NCBI GenBank assembly: GCA_024742875.1
Contig: JANSXP010000003.1
Span: 124,001 to 188,000, forward strand
Direction of reading: 5' to 3'
From: Planctomycetaceae bacterium
GTDB taxonomy: Bacteria > Planctomycetota > Planctomycetia > Planctomycetales > Planctomycetaceae
Length of the DNA: 64,000 nt
The translations under genes were made by a program, and so were the position numbers. Each line of letters starts with the position of its first letter. Positions within the stretch are counted from its first letter, which is position 1. Shown in pieces: positions 26,553-35,062 of the stretch. The notes under the pieces were generated by a model, which was not told where the DNA came from, did not search any database, and saw only the letters and a list, made by a program, of their open reading frames with translations.

Positions 26553-27575
26553 TCACGAGTGAAATTCTGGCAGCACTGCCGCGGCGAGTTGCTGCAGCGT
26601 GTCTTCGATGTCCGCCTGATTGAAGCGAAGATTCAAAGCAACATGATTCACGCCGATCGCCTGGCGGGTCCGCAGATACTCCACGAGACTGTTCGCCCCC
26701 AGTCGAAACCCGAGGTGAATCGGCGCGGGGGGCGCGTCCGGATCTGACACGAGGTCAATATACAGGGGCTCTAAAATCGGCTGATCAGATCGTCCGGCGG
26801 CGCGCAGTTGCTCTCGCCACTGCTGGATGAAGGGCTGCTGCAGGAGGGCGGGGCGAGGGTACAGCATTCGCCCGTCACTATGACTGACCAGCCACTGCGG
26901 ATTTTGCTGACTGCCACCGGTGATCAGCAGCGGCAACCTGCCACCGGTGGCCCGGGGAAGCATCTCGATACTCTCATCAACCGTCCCGAACGCATTGGAG
27001 AATCGCGACGGCCCTCCCGTCACGCTGCGGATGTAATCGAAACTTTCACGGAACCGCACACCACGATCCGCATACGGCACATTCAGCGCGGGATACTCTT
27101 CCGGCCGGTCACCGGATGCGATGCCCAGAATCAAACGCCCGTCCGACAGCACATCGGCCGTCGCCGCCGCTTTGGCCACATGAGCCGGATGCCGTAGTGG
27201 CAGGATGATGCTGGCCACACCCAGTGCAATGTCCTGCGTGCATGAGGCCAGGCATCCCAGATACACAAACGGATCAAATGTCTGCCCCGCATCACCAAAC
27301 GACGGGACGCTGTAGGGAACATCACGCAGCCAAACGGCCGAGAAGCCCAACTGTTCTGCCAGCTGAACCCGTTCCACATGCCGCTGCATTTGCGGGACAG
27401 GGTTGGAGGCATAGTTTTCGATGGGCACAACAAGTCCCACACTCAGTCGATCCTGACGGAAGACGCAGTTGTACGCTCGATTGATTGTCGGAAACTCGGA
27501 TTGACTCACTGTCCATCGCCACGGGTCTTCAAGCGGCCCACCGCCTGGGGGCACGCGTTTGTCTGCGGGCTCCAC
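26553..27575 (-). CDS. LLM-class flavin-dependent oxidoreductase
   Basis: 340 residues from the ATG at 27575. The family usually starts close to I-N-R-A-Y-N, so a GTG at 27509 (318 residues) may be the real start. Luciferase-like TIM-barrel marks are L-S-V-G-L-V-V-P-I-E, A-V-W-L-R-D-V-P, L-A-S-C-T-Q-D-I-A-L-G-V-A-S-I, G-R-L-I-L-G-I-A-S-G-D-R-P and G-G-S-Q-Q. It probably uses FMN or F420 as cofactor. It is the first gene of the LLM/SDR/ABM operon, which looks like a small set for oxidation of an organic compound. Confidence 0.85.
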   Translation of the reverse strand: MEPADKRVPPGGGPLEDPWRWTVSQSEFPTINRAYNCVFRQDRLSVGLVVPIENYASNPVPQMQRHVERVQLAEQLGFSAVWLRDVPYSVPSFGDAGQTFDPFVYLGCLASCTQDIALGVASIILPLRHPAHVAKAAATADVLSDGRLILGIASGDRPEEYPALNVPYADRGVRFRESFDYIRSVTGGPSRFSNAFGTVDESIEMLPRATGGRLPLLITGGSQQNPQWLVSHSDGRMLYPRPALLQQPFIQQWREQLRAAGRSDQPILEPLYIDLVSDPDAPPAPIHLGFRLGANSLVEYLRTRQAIGVNHVALNLRFNQADIEDTLQQLAAAVLPEFHS

Positions 27576-27978
27576 CGATGCCTACCACGGCCATCCCACT
27601 CCCGGCGAATACTGCCTGCCGGTCGCAGCGAGTCCTGCGAACTCACCGACTAAGAGGAATGACGAGGGCGAATACTAGGCCGTACACCTGCCTGGACCAA
27701 TAACGCACTTTTCAGACACATAGGCACAGAATGGGAACCAACGGAGAACGGCCCGTCGATGTGTGGCGACGCGATCTTCGCCGAAGGCCTCGAAGGCGCC
27801 GACTTTACCGAAGTACGCGTAGAGCCCGTCGGAAGCGGGGATGTCGCAACAGGCAATCCGGAGAAATGAGAATCACCCCTGGTTCGCTCCGGTTGGTTAC
27901 CTCAAAGACTTCGACGCCTGTTAACGAAAACACCGCACCGAAAGCCCGGATCGACTCCGAAAACAGGTCCCTTGTCAG
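27576..27978. other. Intergenic stretch with a small coding-like remnant
   Basis: No intact gene is supported in these 400 bases. On the plus strand, 27759-27869 reads as 36 residues with coding character and a D-F-T-E-V-R-V-E-P ending, which resembles the C-terminal end of double-CXXCG-type proteins; it may be a gene fragment. The rest shows no motif. Confidence 0.35.
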
Positions 27979-28458
27979 TCAACGTCCTGACTCTTCCCTG
28001 TAATGTTGTTCTGCACTCTGACGACCGATCTTCTGCTCAAAGACTGCAAATGCCGGGCTATCTTCGAGTGTTGCAAACAGGTAGACAGTCCAGTCCACCT
28101 GCAGCAGGTCCCGCAGAGTTTCCTTTGGCGGAATAGAAATTTGCCGAATAAAACCGAGCGGCTTCCCATCAAAGGTTGGCCAAAATGCTTCTGACCTGGC
28201 TTCCCAGCGAGGCGGTTCACCGACCGAAACTTCTTCAGCATCTATGGATCGGGACCTCTGATGCCCAAGGTCTGCCGAGGCCAGGCAGATTCCCTTAAAC
28301 TCGTTGGTGATTCTCGCGACCAGCGCCTCGCCCTTCTCATCGAGCACGAAGTACTCAACCACAAAGCCACGACCGTTTTTAGTATTCCTGTCGAGCGATA
28401 ACTCAAAACGAGCGGCGTACAGGTGATAGGCTGTACTGCCGACGCTGAATGAAAACAT
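27979..28458 (-). CDS. Hypothetical protein, possibly DUF1963-like
   Basis: 159 residues from the ATG ending at 28458; a TTG three codons upstream is also possible. There is no signal peptide. The C-terminal half has F-W-P-T-F-D-G-K-P-L-G-F-I-R-Q-I-S-I, which resembles the DUF1963/YwqG pattern (W-P, G-x-P-x-F-I-x-Q-I), a fold found in some toxin-immunity contexts. The N-terminal half is beta-rich and not recognised. It is divergent from the broken leucine-rich-repeat gene with only 35 bp between the starts. The family assignment is weak. Confidence 0.5.
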   Translation of the reverse strand: MFSFSVGSTAYHLYAARFELSLDRNTKNGRGFVVEYFVLDEKGEALVARITNEFKGICLASADLGHQRSRSIDAEEVSVGEPPRWEARSEAFWPTFDGKPLGFIRQISIPPKETLRDLLQVDWTVYLFATLEDSPAFAVFEQKIGRQSAEQHYREESGR

Positions 28459-28493
28459 GAACACCAACGGAGAGCGATGCCATTTCAGTCAGT

Positions 28494-29230
28494 ATGAGTG
28501 AGCGATTTATGTGTCAGGGAATCGAGCTTTACGACTTGCCGATTGACGACGAAGCCTTTTCCAGGGTGATCTCAGAAAAAAGACGCGCAAGTCATCTGCA
28601 CTTTATAAGGTGCCCGCTGGTCACAAGTCTGGGCTTCCGCCAGATCGACAAGTTGCAGTGTGCCCAGGACGTCTGGATTTCACATTTACATTTGGGGATC
28701 AGGACTGCACACACATACCAACCAACAGACTGCAATCCTGCGCTCTCATAAATTGCGCGGTGACAGATGCTGGTGTGAAGACGTTATGTGAAGCTTCTCC
28801 ACTCCTAAGTGCTCTCGATCTGAGTGGTTGCGAGATCAATGGCGATTGCTTCGCGGGCATTTCTGCACCAAAGCTGAGTGTCCTCAACTGCGTGAATTGT
28901 CGCCGTCTGCAGGACACTTCATTATGCCTGTTGAGGGACTTCGCGCCGAAGCTTCAAGAACTAAAGATCAGCCTGATCACAGAGGCGGGACTGGATGCGA
29001 TCTGCCGCCTTGATGACCTGCACAGTTTGACCATCGTCGAATCACCTCTTCAGGAACGGCACGTGCTTCGCATAGCGCAAAGTATGGAGAGACTTGAGGT
29101 ACTACGCGCGAACGTGACCTGCGATAACGTAGAGGCCCTCCACCAAAAGTTAAGGACGATCAATCGACGGCTGCATCTGTCAACGCAAATCAGGAACGAG
29201 CATTTTGCCGAATACTTCCCCGGGGACTAA
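28494..29230 (+). pseudogene. Leucine-rich-repeat-like gene split by a frameshift
   Basis: An ATG at 28494 opens an 85-residue frame (L-H-F-I-R-C-P-L-V-T-S-L-G-F) that stops at 28751. The repeat pattern continues in a second frame from about 28690-28735 to 29230 (L-Q-S-C-A-L-I-N-C-A-V-T-D-A-G-V, then L-L-S-A-L-D-L-S-G-C-E-I-N). The second frame has roughly six leucine-rich repeats of the cysteine-containing type. A -1 shift joins the two into about 240 residues. The gene has therefore decayed, contains a sequencing error, or uses a programmed shift; no slippery heptamer was identified. Its position next to other small hypothetical genes marks an accessory patch. Confidence 0.55.
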
Positions 29231-29236
29231 ACGGGG

Positions 29237-29282
29237 TCGACAGTCTTTTTCGCAGGGATGGGCAGGAAGTGTTGACTGTCGA
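29237..29282. repeat. Hairpin element A flanking the DMP19-like gene
   Basis: TCGACAGTC (29237-29245) pairs perfectly with GACTGTCGA (29274-29282). The 26 bases at 29256-29281 match 30149-30174 at 23 positions, so this is a copy of the same small element as 30131-30195. It follows the stop of the leucine-rich-repeat gene by a few bases. Confidence 0.6.
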
Positions 29283-29402
29283 TCGCCTGAAAAAATCGCG
29301 ACTGTTCGCGATGTGATGATTGCGCTATGATGATTGCGATACCGATTCGTAAAGCGCCGAATGATTCCCGTCTTTGTGAGTTCACAGAAGGAACAGCTTG
29401 TC

Positions 29403-30041
29403 ATGCAGCGTAGGCACACAGTGCTTCCGGTTATTGTCTTCATGTTCGCTGGCTGTGCAGAACACACGGAAACTGGCGCTAAGGCGATCCTGAAAAAACT
29501 AATGGCACCAAACGTCAGCACGGCGACGAGGCTTGAACTTGCATCCAAAATTGGCACACGTTCAATCGCTCCGTACACCTTCTGTGAGGTTTACTTCAAC
29601 ATCTTTGAAGAGAGCCTGCCTTTTGACTGCTGGAACGACGATGGCTACTTCCCGGAGCGAAGTCAGTGGAGAGAGGAAGTTCAGTTAGCCTGGGTTGGGT
29701 TTGAAGCACATTTGCAGATCTCAAACGGTGGACTCAAACAATTCTTTTACAATACGGGAGGAGAACGAGCTCCGGAACTGATCGTCTGGCTGAAACGCAT
29801 CGGTGAATCGGAGTTTGCAGCAGAGTTGTCAGAGTGTGTCGGAAGTCTGCAGGGCAGCGTCAGAGTGAGAAGTGAGCGTATTGTCTGGCTGGCGACTCCA
29901 GGTGTGCTGGACAAGCTGGAAGCTCTGTCGAACAATGCTCCATTGGCTCTCATTGACGAAGGTCAGTTTGATCTCGTTTCTGTCGCTTACCTGCAGACGA
30001 TTGGTATATCGACACTGGTGAACAGGCCATGGGCTCGTTAG
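29403..30041 (+). CDS. DMP19-like (DUF4375) lipoprotein
   Basis: 212 residues from the ATG at 29403 (AAGGA upstream). The signal ends in M-F-A-G-C, a lipobox, so the protein is probably lipid-anchored. The mature part holds the DMP19/DUF4375 pattern: V-G-F-E-A-H-L-Q-I-S-N-G-G-L-K-Q-F-F-Y-N, followed by a helical segment. DMP19-type domains are usually cytoplasmic, so a lipoprotein version is uncommon. The gene is flanked by two copies of a small hairpin element. No biochemical function is established for the family. Confidence 0.7.
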   Translation: MQRRHTVLPVIVFMFAGCAEHTETGAKAILKKLMAPNVSTATRLELASKIGTRSIAPYTFCEVYFNIFEESLPFDCWNDDGYFPERSQWREEVQLAWVGFEAHLQISNGGLKQFFYNTGGERAPELIVWLKRIGESEFAAELSECVGSLQGSVRVRSERIVWLATPGVLDKLEALSNNAPLALIDEGQFDLVSVAYLQTIGISTLVNRPWAR

Positions 30042-30410
30042 TTGAGAAGGTCAACAAGGAGCCACAGGTGCCTACCAAAGGCCAAAAAGGGTCGCAAAGT
30101 CCAGGCAGGGTCGCAAAGGCCAGCAAGGGTCGGGAGTCTCTCTCGGTTGGATGGGCAGGCCGTATTGACTGTCGCTGGCCCGATAAAGACTCCCGCCCCG
30201 TTGAACCTCTTATGCGAACTCTGTGCTGGGAACGGTGGACGTCCAGACCGAAAGTCTTGACGACTCCGCTCCGTTTCGGCCACACGTTAGATTACGGTGA
30301 CTCGATGGGTGCCACCAGGGTGCGCTGGGAAGCTGCCGTTGCCTGCCTGATGGCCTGGGTGCACGCCTGTCTTTGACAACGAAAACGGCCCTAGGGACGC
30401 CATCGGCAGA
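30042..30410. other. Gene-free stretch downstream of the DMP19-like gene
   Basis: No gene is supported. It contains hairpin element B (30131-30195) and, just before it, three imperfect copies of GGTCGCAAAG-like sequence near 30089-30130. Open frames here overlap the repeat elements and lack coding character. Confidence 0.5.
30131..30195. repeat. Hairpin element B
   Basis: CGGGAGTCT (30131-30139) pairs perfectly with AGACTCCCG (30187-30195). The core 30149-30174 is shared with element A at 29256-29281. The arms of A and B differ in sequence, but each is fully self-complementary over nine bases, which is the pattern of compensating change in a structured element. Confidence 0.6.
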
Positions 30411-31295
30411 TTAGCCCGAGCGGGCGATCTCGATGAAGGCTGCCATGTAATCGATCTGGGCGTCGGCTTCACGAAGCCCAAGGAAGATTTGTTTTTTGAT
30501 GCCCTTTCGCCCCAACGGCAGCGGCACTAACGCAAAACGGTCCTGCTGTTCCAGCACCAGCCACCGGGGCAACGCCGCCACCCCGCGACCGCAGGCCACC
30601 ATCTGCAGCATCACCTCCGTGGTCTCAATCAACTTATGCCGACTCGGCAGGACGCCGGCCGGTGTCAGAAACTGACTGAAGACGTCGAGACGATCGACAG
30701 ACACCGGATAGGTGATCAGCGTCTGTTCCGCCAGCATCTCAGGTTTGGCGAATTTTGCCTTGGACAAGGGGTGCGACTTCTCGACCGCCAGCACCAGTTC
30801 GTATTCGAACACCGGCTCAAACCGGACCCCCGTTTTCTGCAAAGGGTCGGGCGTGACCAGCACGTCGATGCCGTGGCCAAACAACGCCTCGAGTCCACCA
30901 AACTGAAACTTCTGGATCACATCCAGATCCACATCCGGCCAGCTGGTCATGAACGGGGCGGCGACGCTCAGCAGCCACTGGTAACAGGGGTGGCACTCCA
31001 TGCCGATCCGCAGGGTTCCTCGTTCGCCCTGGGCAAACTGCGCGAGCTTTTGCTCGGCCCGTTCCAATTGTGGCAGCAGCCGCTTGGAAACAGACAGCAG
31101 GTATTCGCCCCCCTGGGTCAGCCGCAGAGATTTTCCTTCCCGCGTCCAGATCTTCAGGCCCAGTGACGACTCCAGTTTGCGGATCGAATGGCTCAGCGCA
31201 GGTTGAGTGACAAACAAAGATTCTGCGGCCGCTGTGACGGACCCCAGTTCGTCAACAGCCCGGATGATCTCCATATGCGTGCGTTCAATCGTCAA
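30411..31295 (-). CDS. metR: LysR-family methionine regulator MetR
   Basis: 294 residues from a TTG at 31293-31295. The TTG is preferred to the ATG at 31325 because GGGGAGG lies six bases upstream of it and the family begins T-I-E-R-T-H-x-E-I-I-R-A-V-D. The N-terminal HTH (S-V-T-A-A-A-E-S-L-F-V-T-Q-P-A-L-S-H-S-I) is typical of LysR, and the C-terminal half is a LysR effector domain. The gene is divergent from metE with a MetR-like box in between, the classic enterobacterial arrangement. MetR normally uses homocysteine as co-effector and activates metE and related genes. Confidence 0.88.
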   Translation of the reverse strand: MTIERTHMEIIRAVDELGSVTAAAESLFVTQPALSHSIRKLESSLGLKIWTREGKSLRLTQGGEYLLSVSKRLLPQLERAEQKLAQFAQGERGTLRIGMECHPCYQWLLSVAAPFMTSWPDVDLDVIQKFQFGGLEALFGHGIDVLVTPDPLQKTGVRFEPVFEYELVLAVEKSHPLSKAKFAKPEMLAEQTLITYPVSVDRLDVFSQFLTPAGVLPSRHKLIETTEVMLQMVACGRGVAALPRWLVLEQQDRFALVPLPLGRKGIKKQIFLGLREADAQIDYMAAFIEIARSG

Positions 31296-31345
31296 CAGTG
31301 GCCTCCCCGTCCCTCGGCAAATCATGAGCAGAGGTAATGCAATGA

Positions 31346-31364
31346 TGAAAATATAGAATTTTCA
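31346..31364. promoter_or_regulatory. MetR-type operator between metR and metE
   Basis: TGAAAAT and ATTTTCA form a perfect seven-base inverted repeat around ATAGA. This fits the known MetR consensus TGAA-N5-TTCA in symmetry and ends, with a longer spacer between the TGAA and TTCA ends. It lies 50 bp from the metR start and 69 bp from the metE start. Confidence 0.65.
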
Positions 31365-31433
31365 CTCATGGATCATAAGCGGTAGCCTTCCGTCATCACA
31401 ACTCTCTGGTTCATTTCTGGAAGGAAGGCCGTC

Positions 31434-33776
31434 ATGGCGAAAGCACACAATCTTGGTTACCCCGGCATTGGAGAACACCGCGAACTCAAGCGGGCAACGG
31501 AAGCCTTCTGGAAGGGCAGGATCTCCGCAGCAGAGCTCACGGAAACGGGAAGGGAGATTCGGCAAACCAACTGGCGGAAACAGCAGAACGCCGGACTGGA
31601 CCTGATCCCCGTGAATGACTTTTCGTTTTACGATCAAATGCTCGACATGAGTTGCCTGCTGGGGAACGTGCCCGGTCGTTTTCAATGGGAGGGCGGGCGC
31701 ACGGACCTGAACACGATCTTTACTATGGCCCGTGGAACCGAAGGCGGAGCATCGCTGGTGGCCGACAAGGACTGTCAGACGGGCCGGGTCTCCACCTTCG
31801 CCTGTGAAATGACGAAGTGGTTCGACACCAACTACCACTACATCGTTCCTGAGTTTAGGTCCGATACAAAGTTCGCGCTGAGCGGCAGCAAAGTGTTTGA
31901 CGAATTCGCAGAAGCACGAGCACTGGGCATCAACGCCAAACCGGTGCTGATTGGTCCCGTCACGTATCTGTCGCTGGGCAAAATTCAGGACTCTCTGAAC
32001 CCAAAGCTGGATCCCTTCTCCCTGCTGGACAATCTGCTGGATGTCTACACACAGATTCTGCAACAGCTGGCCGACGCCGGCGCGGAGTGGATTCAGCTGG
32101 ACGAACCGGTGTTCTCGCTGGATCTCACAGCCGCGCAGCGTGAGGCGATCCGCGTGGCCTATGATCGCCTGTCCCACAGAAAGAGGTCGGCAAAGCTGCT
32201 GGTGGCCACGTACTTTGGAGCCGTGGGAGACAACCTCGATGACTATCTGCAGCTTCCCGTTGACGCTTTGCACTTTGACTTTGTGCGTGGCGGCGATGAC
32301 TTTGAGCACGTCCTGGCCAACTTTCCTGATGAGAAGATCCTTTCAGCCGGCGTTGTTGAAGGTCGGAATATCTGGCGGAATGACCTCGACGCCTCGAACA
32401 ACCGACTGCAGCAGGCGCAGGAGGCACTGGGTTCTGAACGCGTGTGGGTGGCCCCCGGCTGTTCACTCAGGCATTGCCCCGTCACCCTGCGGAACGAACC
32501 TCAGCTGGATGAAGAGTTCCGCAGCTGGCTGGCCTTTGCCGATGAGAAGCTCACGGAAATCACGTGCCTGCGTGACCTGCTGAATGGCCAGAAAGATGAG
32601 CGCGTACTTGAAGCCAGTCGGCAGGCGGCTACCTCGCGGCAGAACAGCCAGCGGATTCACAGCGCTCACGTGCAGTCTCGCCTGGCGGGCGTGTGTGAGG
32701 CAGATTTCCAGCGGTATTCTGAGTTTGCCGTCCGGCAGCAGAAGCAGCGAGAGAAACTGCAGCTGCCGGATTTCCCCACGACCACCATTGGATCGTTCCC
32801 GCAAACCCCGGAAGTTCGCCGCGCTCGTGCCCAGTGGAAACACGGGCTGATGAGCGATGCGGACTACGACGCGTTTCTGAAAGAAGAAACCGCAAGGTGC
32901 GTCGCATTTCAGGATGAAGTGGAAATCGACATGCTGGTCCATGGCGAGTTCGAGCGCAATGACATGGTCGAGTATTTTGGGGAGAACCTCGAAGGATTCG
33001 CCTTCACCAGTAACGGCTGGGTGCAAAGCTATGGTTCTCGCTACGTGAAGCCGCCCATCATATTCGGTGATGTGAGTCGCCCCCGCCCGATGACCGTCTA
33101 CTGGTCGCGGTACGCCCAATCACTGACCGAGCGTCCGATGAAGGGCATGCTGACGGGTCCGGTCACGATTCTCCAATGGAGTTTTGTTCGTGACGACCAG
33201 CCTCGGGCTGTCACCACGCAGCAAATCGCTTTGGCCATCCGTGATGAGGTGGTGGATCTGGAGTCCGCCGGCATTGCCGCCATTCAGATTGACGAGCCCG
33301 CGTTTCGCGAGGGCCTGCCTCTGCGGCACAGCGACTGGCAGCACTACCTGCATTGGGCCGTGAGAGCTTTCCGACTGGCCGCCGCGGGCGTACAGGACGA
33401 CACCCAGATTCACACGCACATGTGCTACTCAGAGTTTAATGACATCATCGAATCGATTGCGGATATGGATGCCGATGTGATCACCATCGAGACCAGCCGG
33501 TCCAACATGGAGCTCCTCGACGCGTTTGTGGATTTTCAGTATCCCAACGAAATCGGCCCGGGTGTGTACGACATCCACTCGCCCCGTGTTCCGCCCACAG
33601 AAGAGATGGTCAATCTGATGAGCAAAGCCGACCACGTCATTCCCTCGAGGAACCTGTGGGTGAATCCCGACTGCGGTCTTAAGACTCGCCGCTGGGAGGA
33701 AGTGAAGCCTTCTCTCGTGCACATGGTGACCGCTGCGAAGGAGTTGCGTGCCAGAGTCTCGGTCAGCGAAGCCTGA
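31434..33776 (+). CDS. metE: Cobalamin-independent methionine synthase
   Basis: 780 residues, the full family length. It transfers the methyl group from methyltetrahydrofolate polyglutamate to homocysteine. Both barrels are present: the N-terminal barrel with N-W-R-K-Q-Q-N-A-G-L-D-L-I-P, and the C-terminal catalytic barrel beginning P-T-T-T-I-G-S-F-P-Q-T. Zinc ligands can be read as H-x-C in H-M-C-Y-S-E-F and Cys in N-P-D-C-G-L-K-T-R. GGAAGGAAGG sits before the ATG. It is divergent from metR and followed by metF, so the methyl-donor supply and use are linked. No B12 riboswitch was seen. Confidence 0.97.
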   Translation: MAKAHNLGYPGIGEHRELKRATEAFWKGRISAAELTETGREIRQTNWRKQQNAGLDLIPVNDFSFYDQMLDMSCLLGNVPGRFQWEGGRTDLNTIFTMARGTEGGASLVADKDCQTGRVSTFACEMTKWFDTNYHYIVPEFRSDTKFALSGSKVFDEFAEARALGINAKPVLIGPVTYLSLGKIQDSLNPKLDPFSLLDNLLDVYTQILQQLADAGAEWIQLDEPVFSLDLTAAQREAIRVAYDRLSHRKRSAKLLVATYFGAVGDNLDDYLQLPVDALHFDFVRGGDDFEHVLANFPDEKILSAGVVEGRNIWRNDLDASNNRLQQAQEALGSERVWVAPGCSLRHCPVTLRNEPQLDEEFRSWLAFADEKLTEITCLRDLLNGQKDERVLEASRQAATSRQNSQRIHSAHVQSRLAGVCEADFQRYSEFAVRQQKQREKLQLPDFPTTTIGSFPQTPEVRRARAQWKHGLMSDADYDAFLKEETARCVAFQDEVEIDMLVHGEFERNDMVEYFGENLEGFAFTSNGWVQSYGSRYVKPPIIFGDVSRPRPMTVYWSRYAQSLTERPMKGMLTGPVTILQWSFVRDDQPRAVTTQQIALAIRDEVVDLESAGIAAIQIDEPAFREGLPLRHSDWQHYLHWAVRAFRLAAAGVQDDTQIHTHMCYSEFNDIIESIADMDADVITIETSRSNMELLDAFVDFQYPNEIGPGVYDIHSPRVPPTEEMVNLMSKADHVIPSRNLWVNPDCGLKTRRWEEVKPSLVHMVTAAKELRARVSVSEA

Positions 33777-33788
33777 ACAGGGCCTGAA

Positions 33789-33818
33789 TGGCAGCAGGTA
33801 CTGTATACCCTGCTGCCA
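33789..33818 (+). terminator. Strong hairpin between metE and metF
   Basis: TGGCAGCAGG (33789-33798) pairs perfectly with CCTGCTGCCA (33809-33818) around a ten-base loop. No T run follows, so it is either a rho-assisted or bidirectional terminator or a stability hairpin, and metF may have its own promoter. Confidence 0.45.
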
Positions 33819-33885
33819 TCGCCTGTCCTGAGTTCGGTGTCAGTCATATTGATTAAGTCGTTCGTGTTGCCGAAGAAAGTCACTG

Positions 33886-34785
33886 ATGCAAATCAAAGAA
33901 ATTCTGCTGCGAAGTCGTCCAACGTTCAGTTTTGAGTTCTTTCCTCCGCGCACAGAAGCCGGAGCCAGTGAGCTGTTTCTTACCATCAGGCGGTTGCAGC
34001 AACTGAAGCCATCCTTTGTTTCCGTCACTTACGGGGCGGGGGGCTCGACGCGTGAACGAACGCACGATCTGGTTGTTCGTATCGAACAGGAATTGAAACT
34101 GCCGGCGGTCTCGCACCTGACCTGCGTGTGCCACAGCAGGGAAGAGCTGGACCGCATCCTGCAGCGTTACAGCGCCTCCCGGATCGAGAACATCCTGGCA
34201 CTGGGTGGCGATCCGCCGTCCACGCACGTTGACTATGACCGATCTCAGGATGCCTTCCGCTACGCAGAAGAGCTGGTGCGTTTTATCAAGTCCTTTGATG
34301 GTTCTTCACGGTTCAATGTGGGTGTCGCGGGATTCCCGGAAGGCCATCCGGCGACCCCCAATCGACTGCAGGAGATGGATTACCTTAAGCGAAAAGTCGA
34401 CGCCGGGGCGGACTACATCTGCACTCAGATGTTCCTGGAGAACCACGACTTCTACGACTTTCGCGACCGCTGCGAAGTGGCGGGAATCCACATCCCCATC
34501 CTTGCCGGCGTGATGCCGATCACCTCGCACCGCAATATGCAGCGAATGTCTCAACTGGCACTGGGCGCACGAATTCCGGCGTCTTTGCAGCGAGCCGTTA
34601 TGCGGTGTGCCGACGACGAAGCGGTCGAGCAGGTCGGCCGGCACTGGGCCACGGAGCAGTGTCGGGATCTGATCGACAATCAGGTCCGCGGGATTCACTT
34701 TTACACGCTGAACAGGAGCGAATCGACCATGCAGATCTATAAATCACTGGGAGCCCATGACTCGATGGCCCTGCAACTTTCGTGA
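33886..34785 (+). CDS. metF: Methylenetetrahydrofolate reductase
   Basis: 299 residues, the bacterial MetF length. It reduces 5,10-methylene- to 5-methyl-tetrahydrofolate with FAD. Family marks are F-S-F-E-F-F-P-P-R-T near the start, F-V-S-V-T-Y-G-A-G-G-S-T-R, L-A-L-G-G-D-P-P, and the Q-M-F-L-E-N-H-D-F-Y segment. The product is the methyl donor for the MetE reaction next door. It is separated from metE by a strong hairpin, and could be co-regulated by MetR. Confidence 0.96.
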   Translation: MQIKEILLRSRPTFSFEFFPPRTEAGASELFLTIRRLQQLKPSFVSVTYGAGGSTRERTHDLVVRIEQELKLPAVSHLTCVCHSREELDRILQRYSASRIENILALGGDPPSTHVDYDRSQDAFRYAEELVRFIKSFDGSSRFNVGVAGFPEGHPATPNRLQEMDYLKRKVDAGADYICTQMFLENHDFYDFRDRCEVAGIHIPILAGVMPITSHRNMQRMSQLALGARIPASLQRAVMRCADDEAVEQVGRHWATEQCRDLIDNQVRGIHFYTLNRSESTMQIYKSLGAHDSMALQLS

Positions 34786-34884
34786 CGCCGTACGTCGCGC
34801 GGCGTAGCGGAACTCGTCAGGAGTTTCGGCCCGTTCAACGCAGGTTCCGAATTACGTCAGCCACCTCGGACCTCGGGCCTGGCG

Positions 34885-34923
34885 CCTCGGCCGAACGCTT
34901 CGGCCGAACGCTTCGGCCGAACG
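34885..34923. repeat. Three tandem 13-bp repeats
   Basis: CCTCGGCCGAACG, then CTTCGGCCGAACG twice. Each unit contains the palindrome CGGCCG, and TTCGGCCGAA is self-complementary, so the array can form stacked hairpins downstream of metF. Confidence 0.8.
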
Positions 34924-35062
34924 CCCTGACGACTTCTGCTGCGTGACCGTTCGTGCCAAATGCAGACCGTTTGTGACATGGCGTAGGGCGGGGCGGTCTG
35001 TGGCGTGTATCACGGGGGCCCACTCTTCCAATTCGCGCCCTCAATTCGACTGGCAGGCCATC

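Noticed and set aside
30029-30376. 115-residue plus-strand open frame downstream of the DMP19-like gene
   Set aside because: It runs through hairpin element B and simple repeats, with no coding signature.
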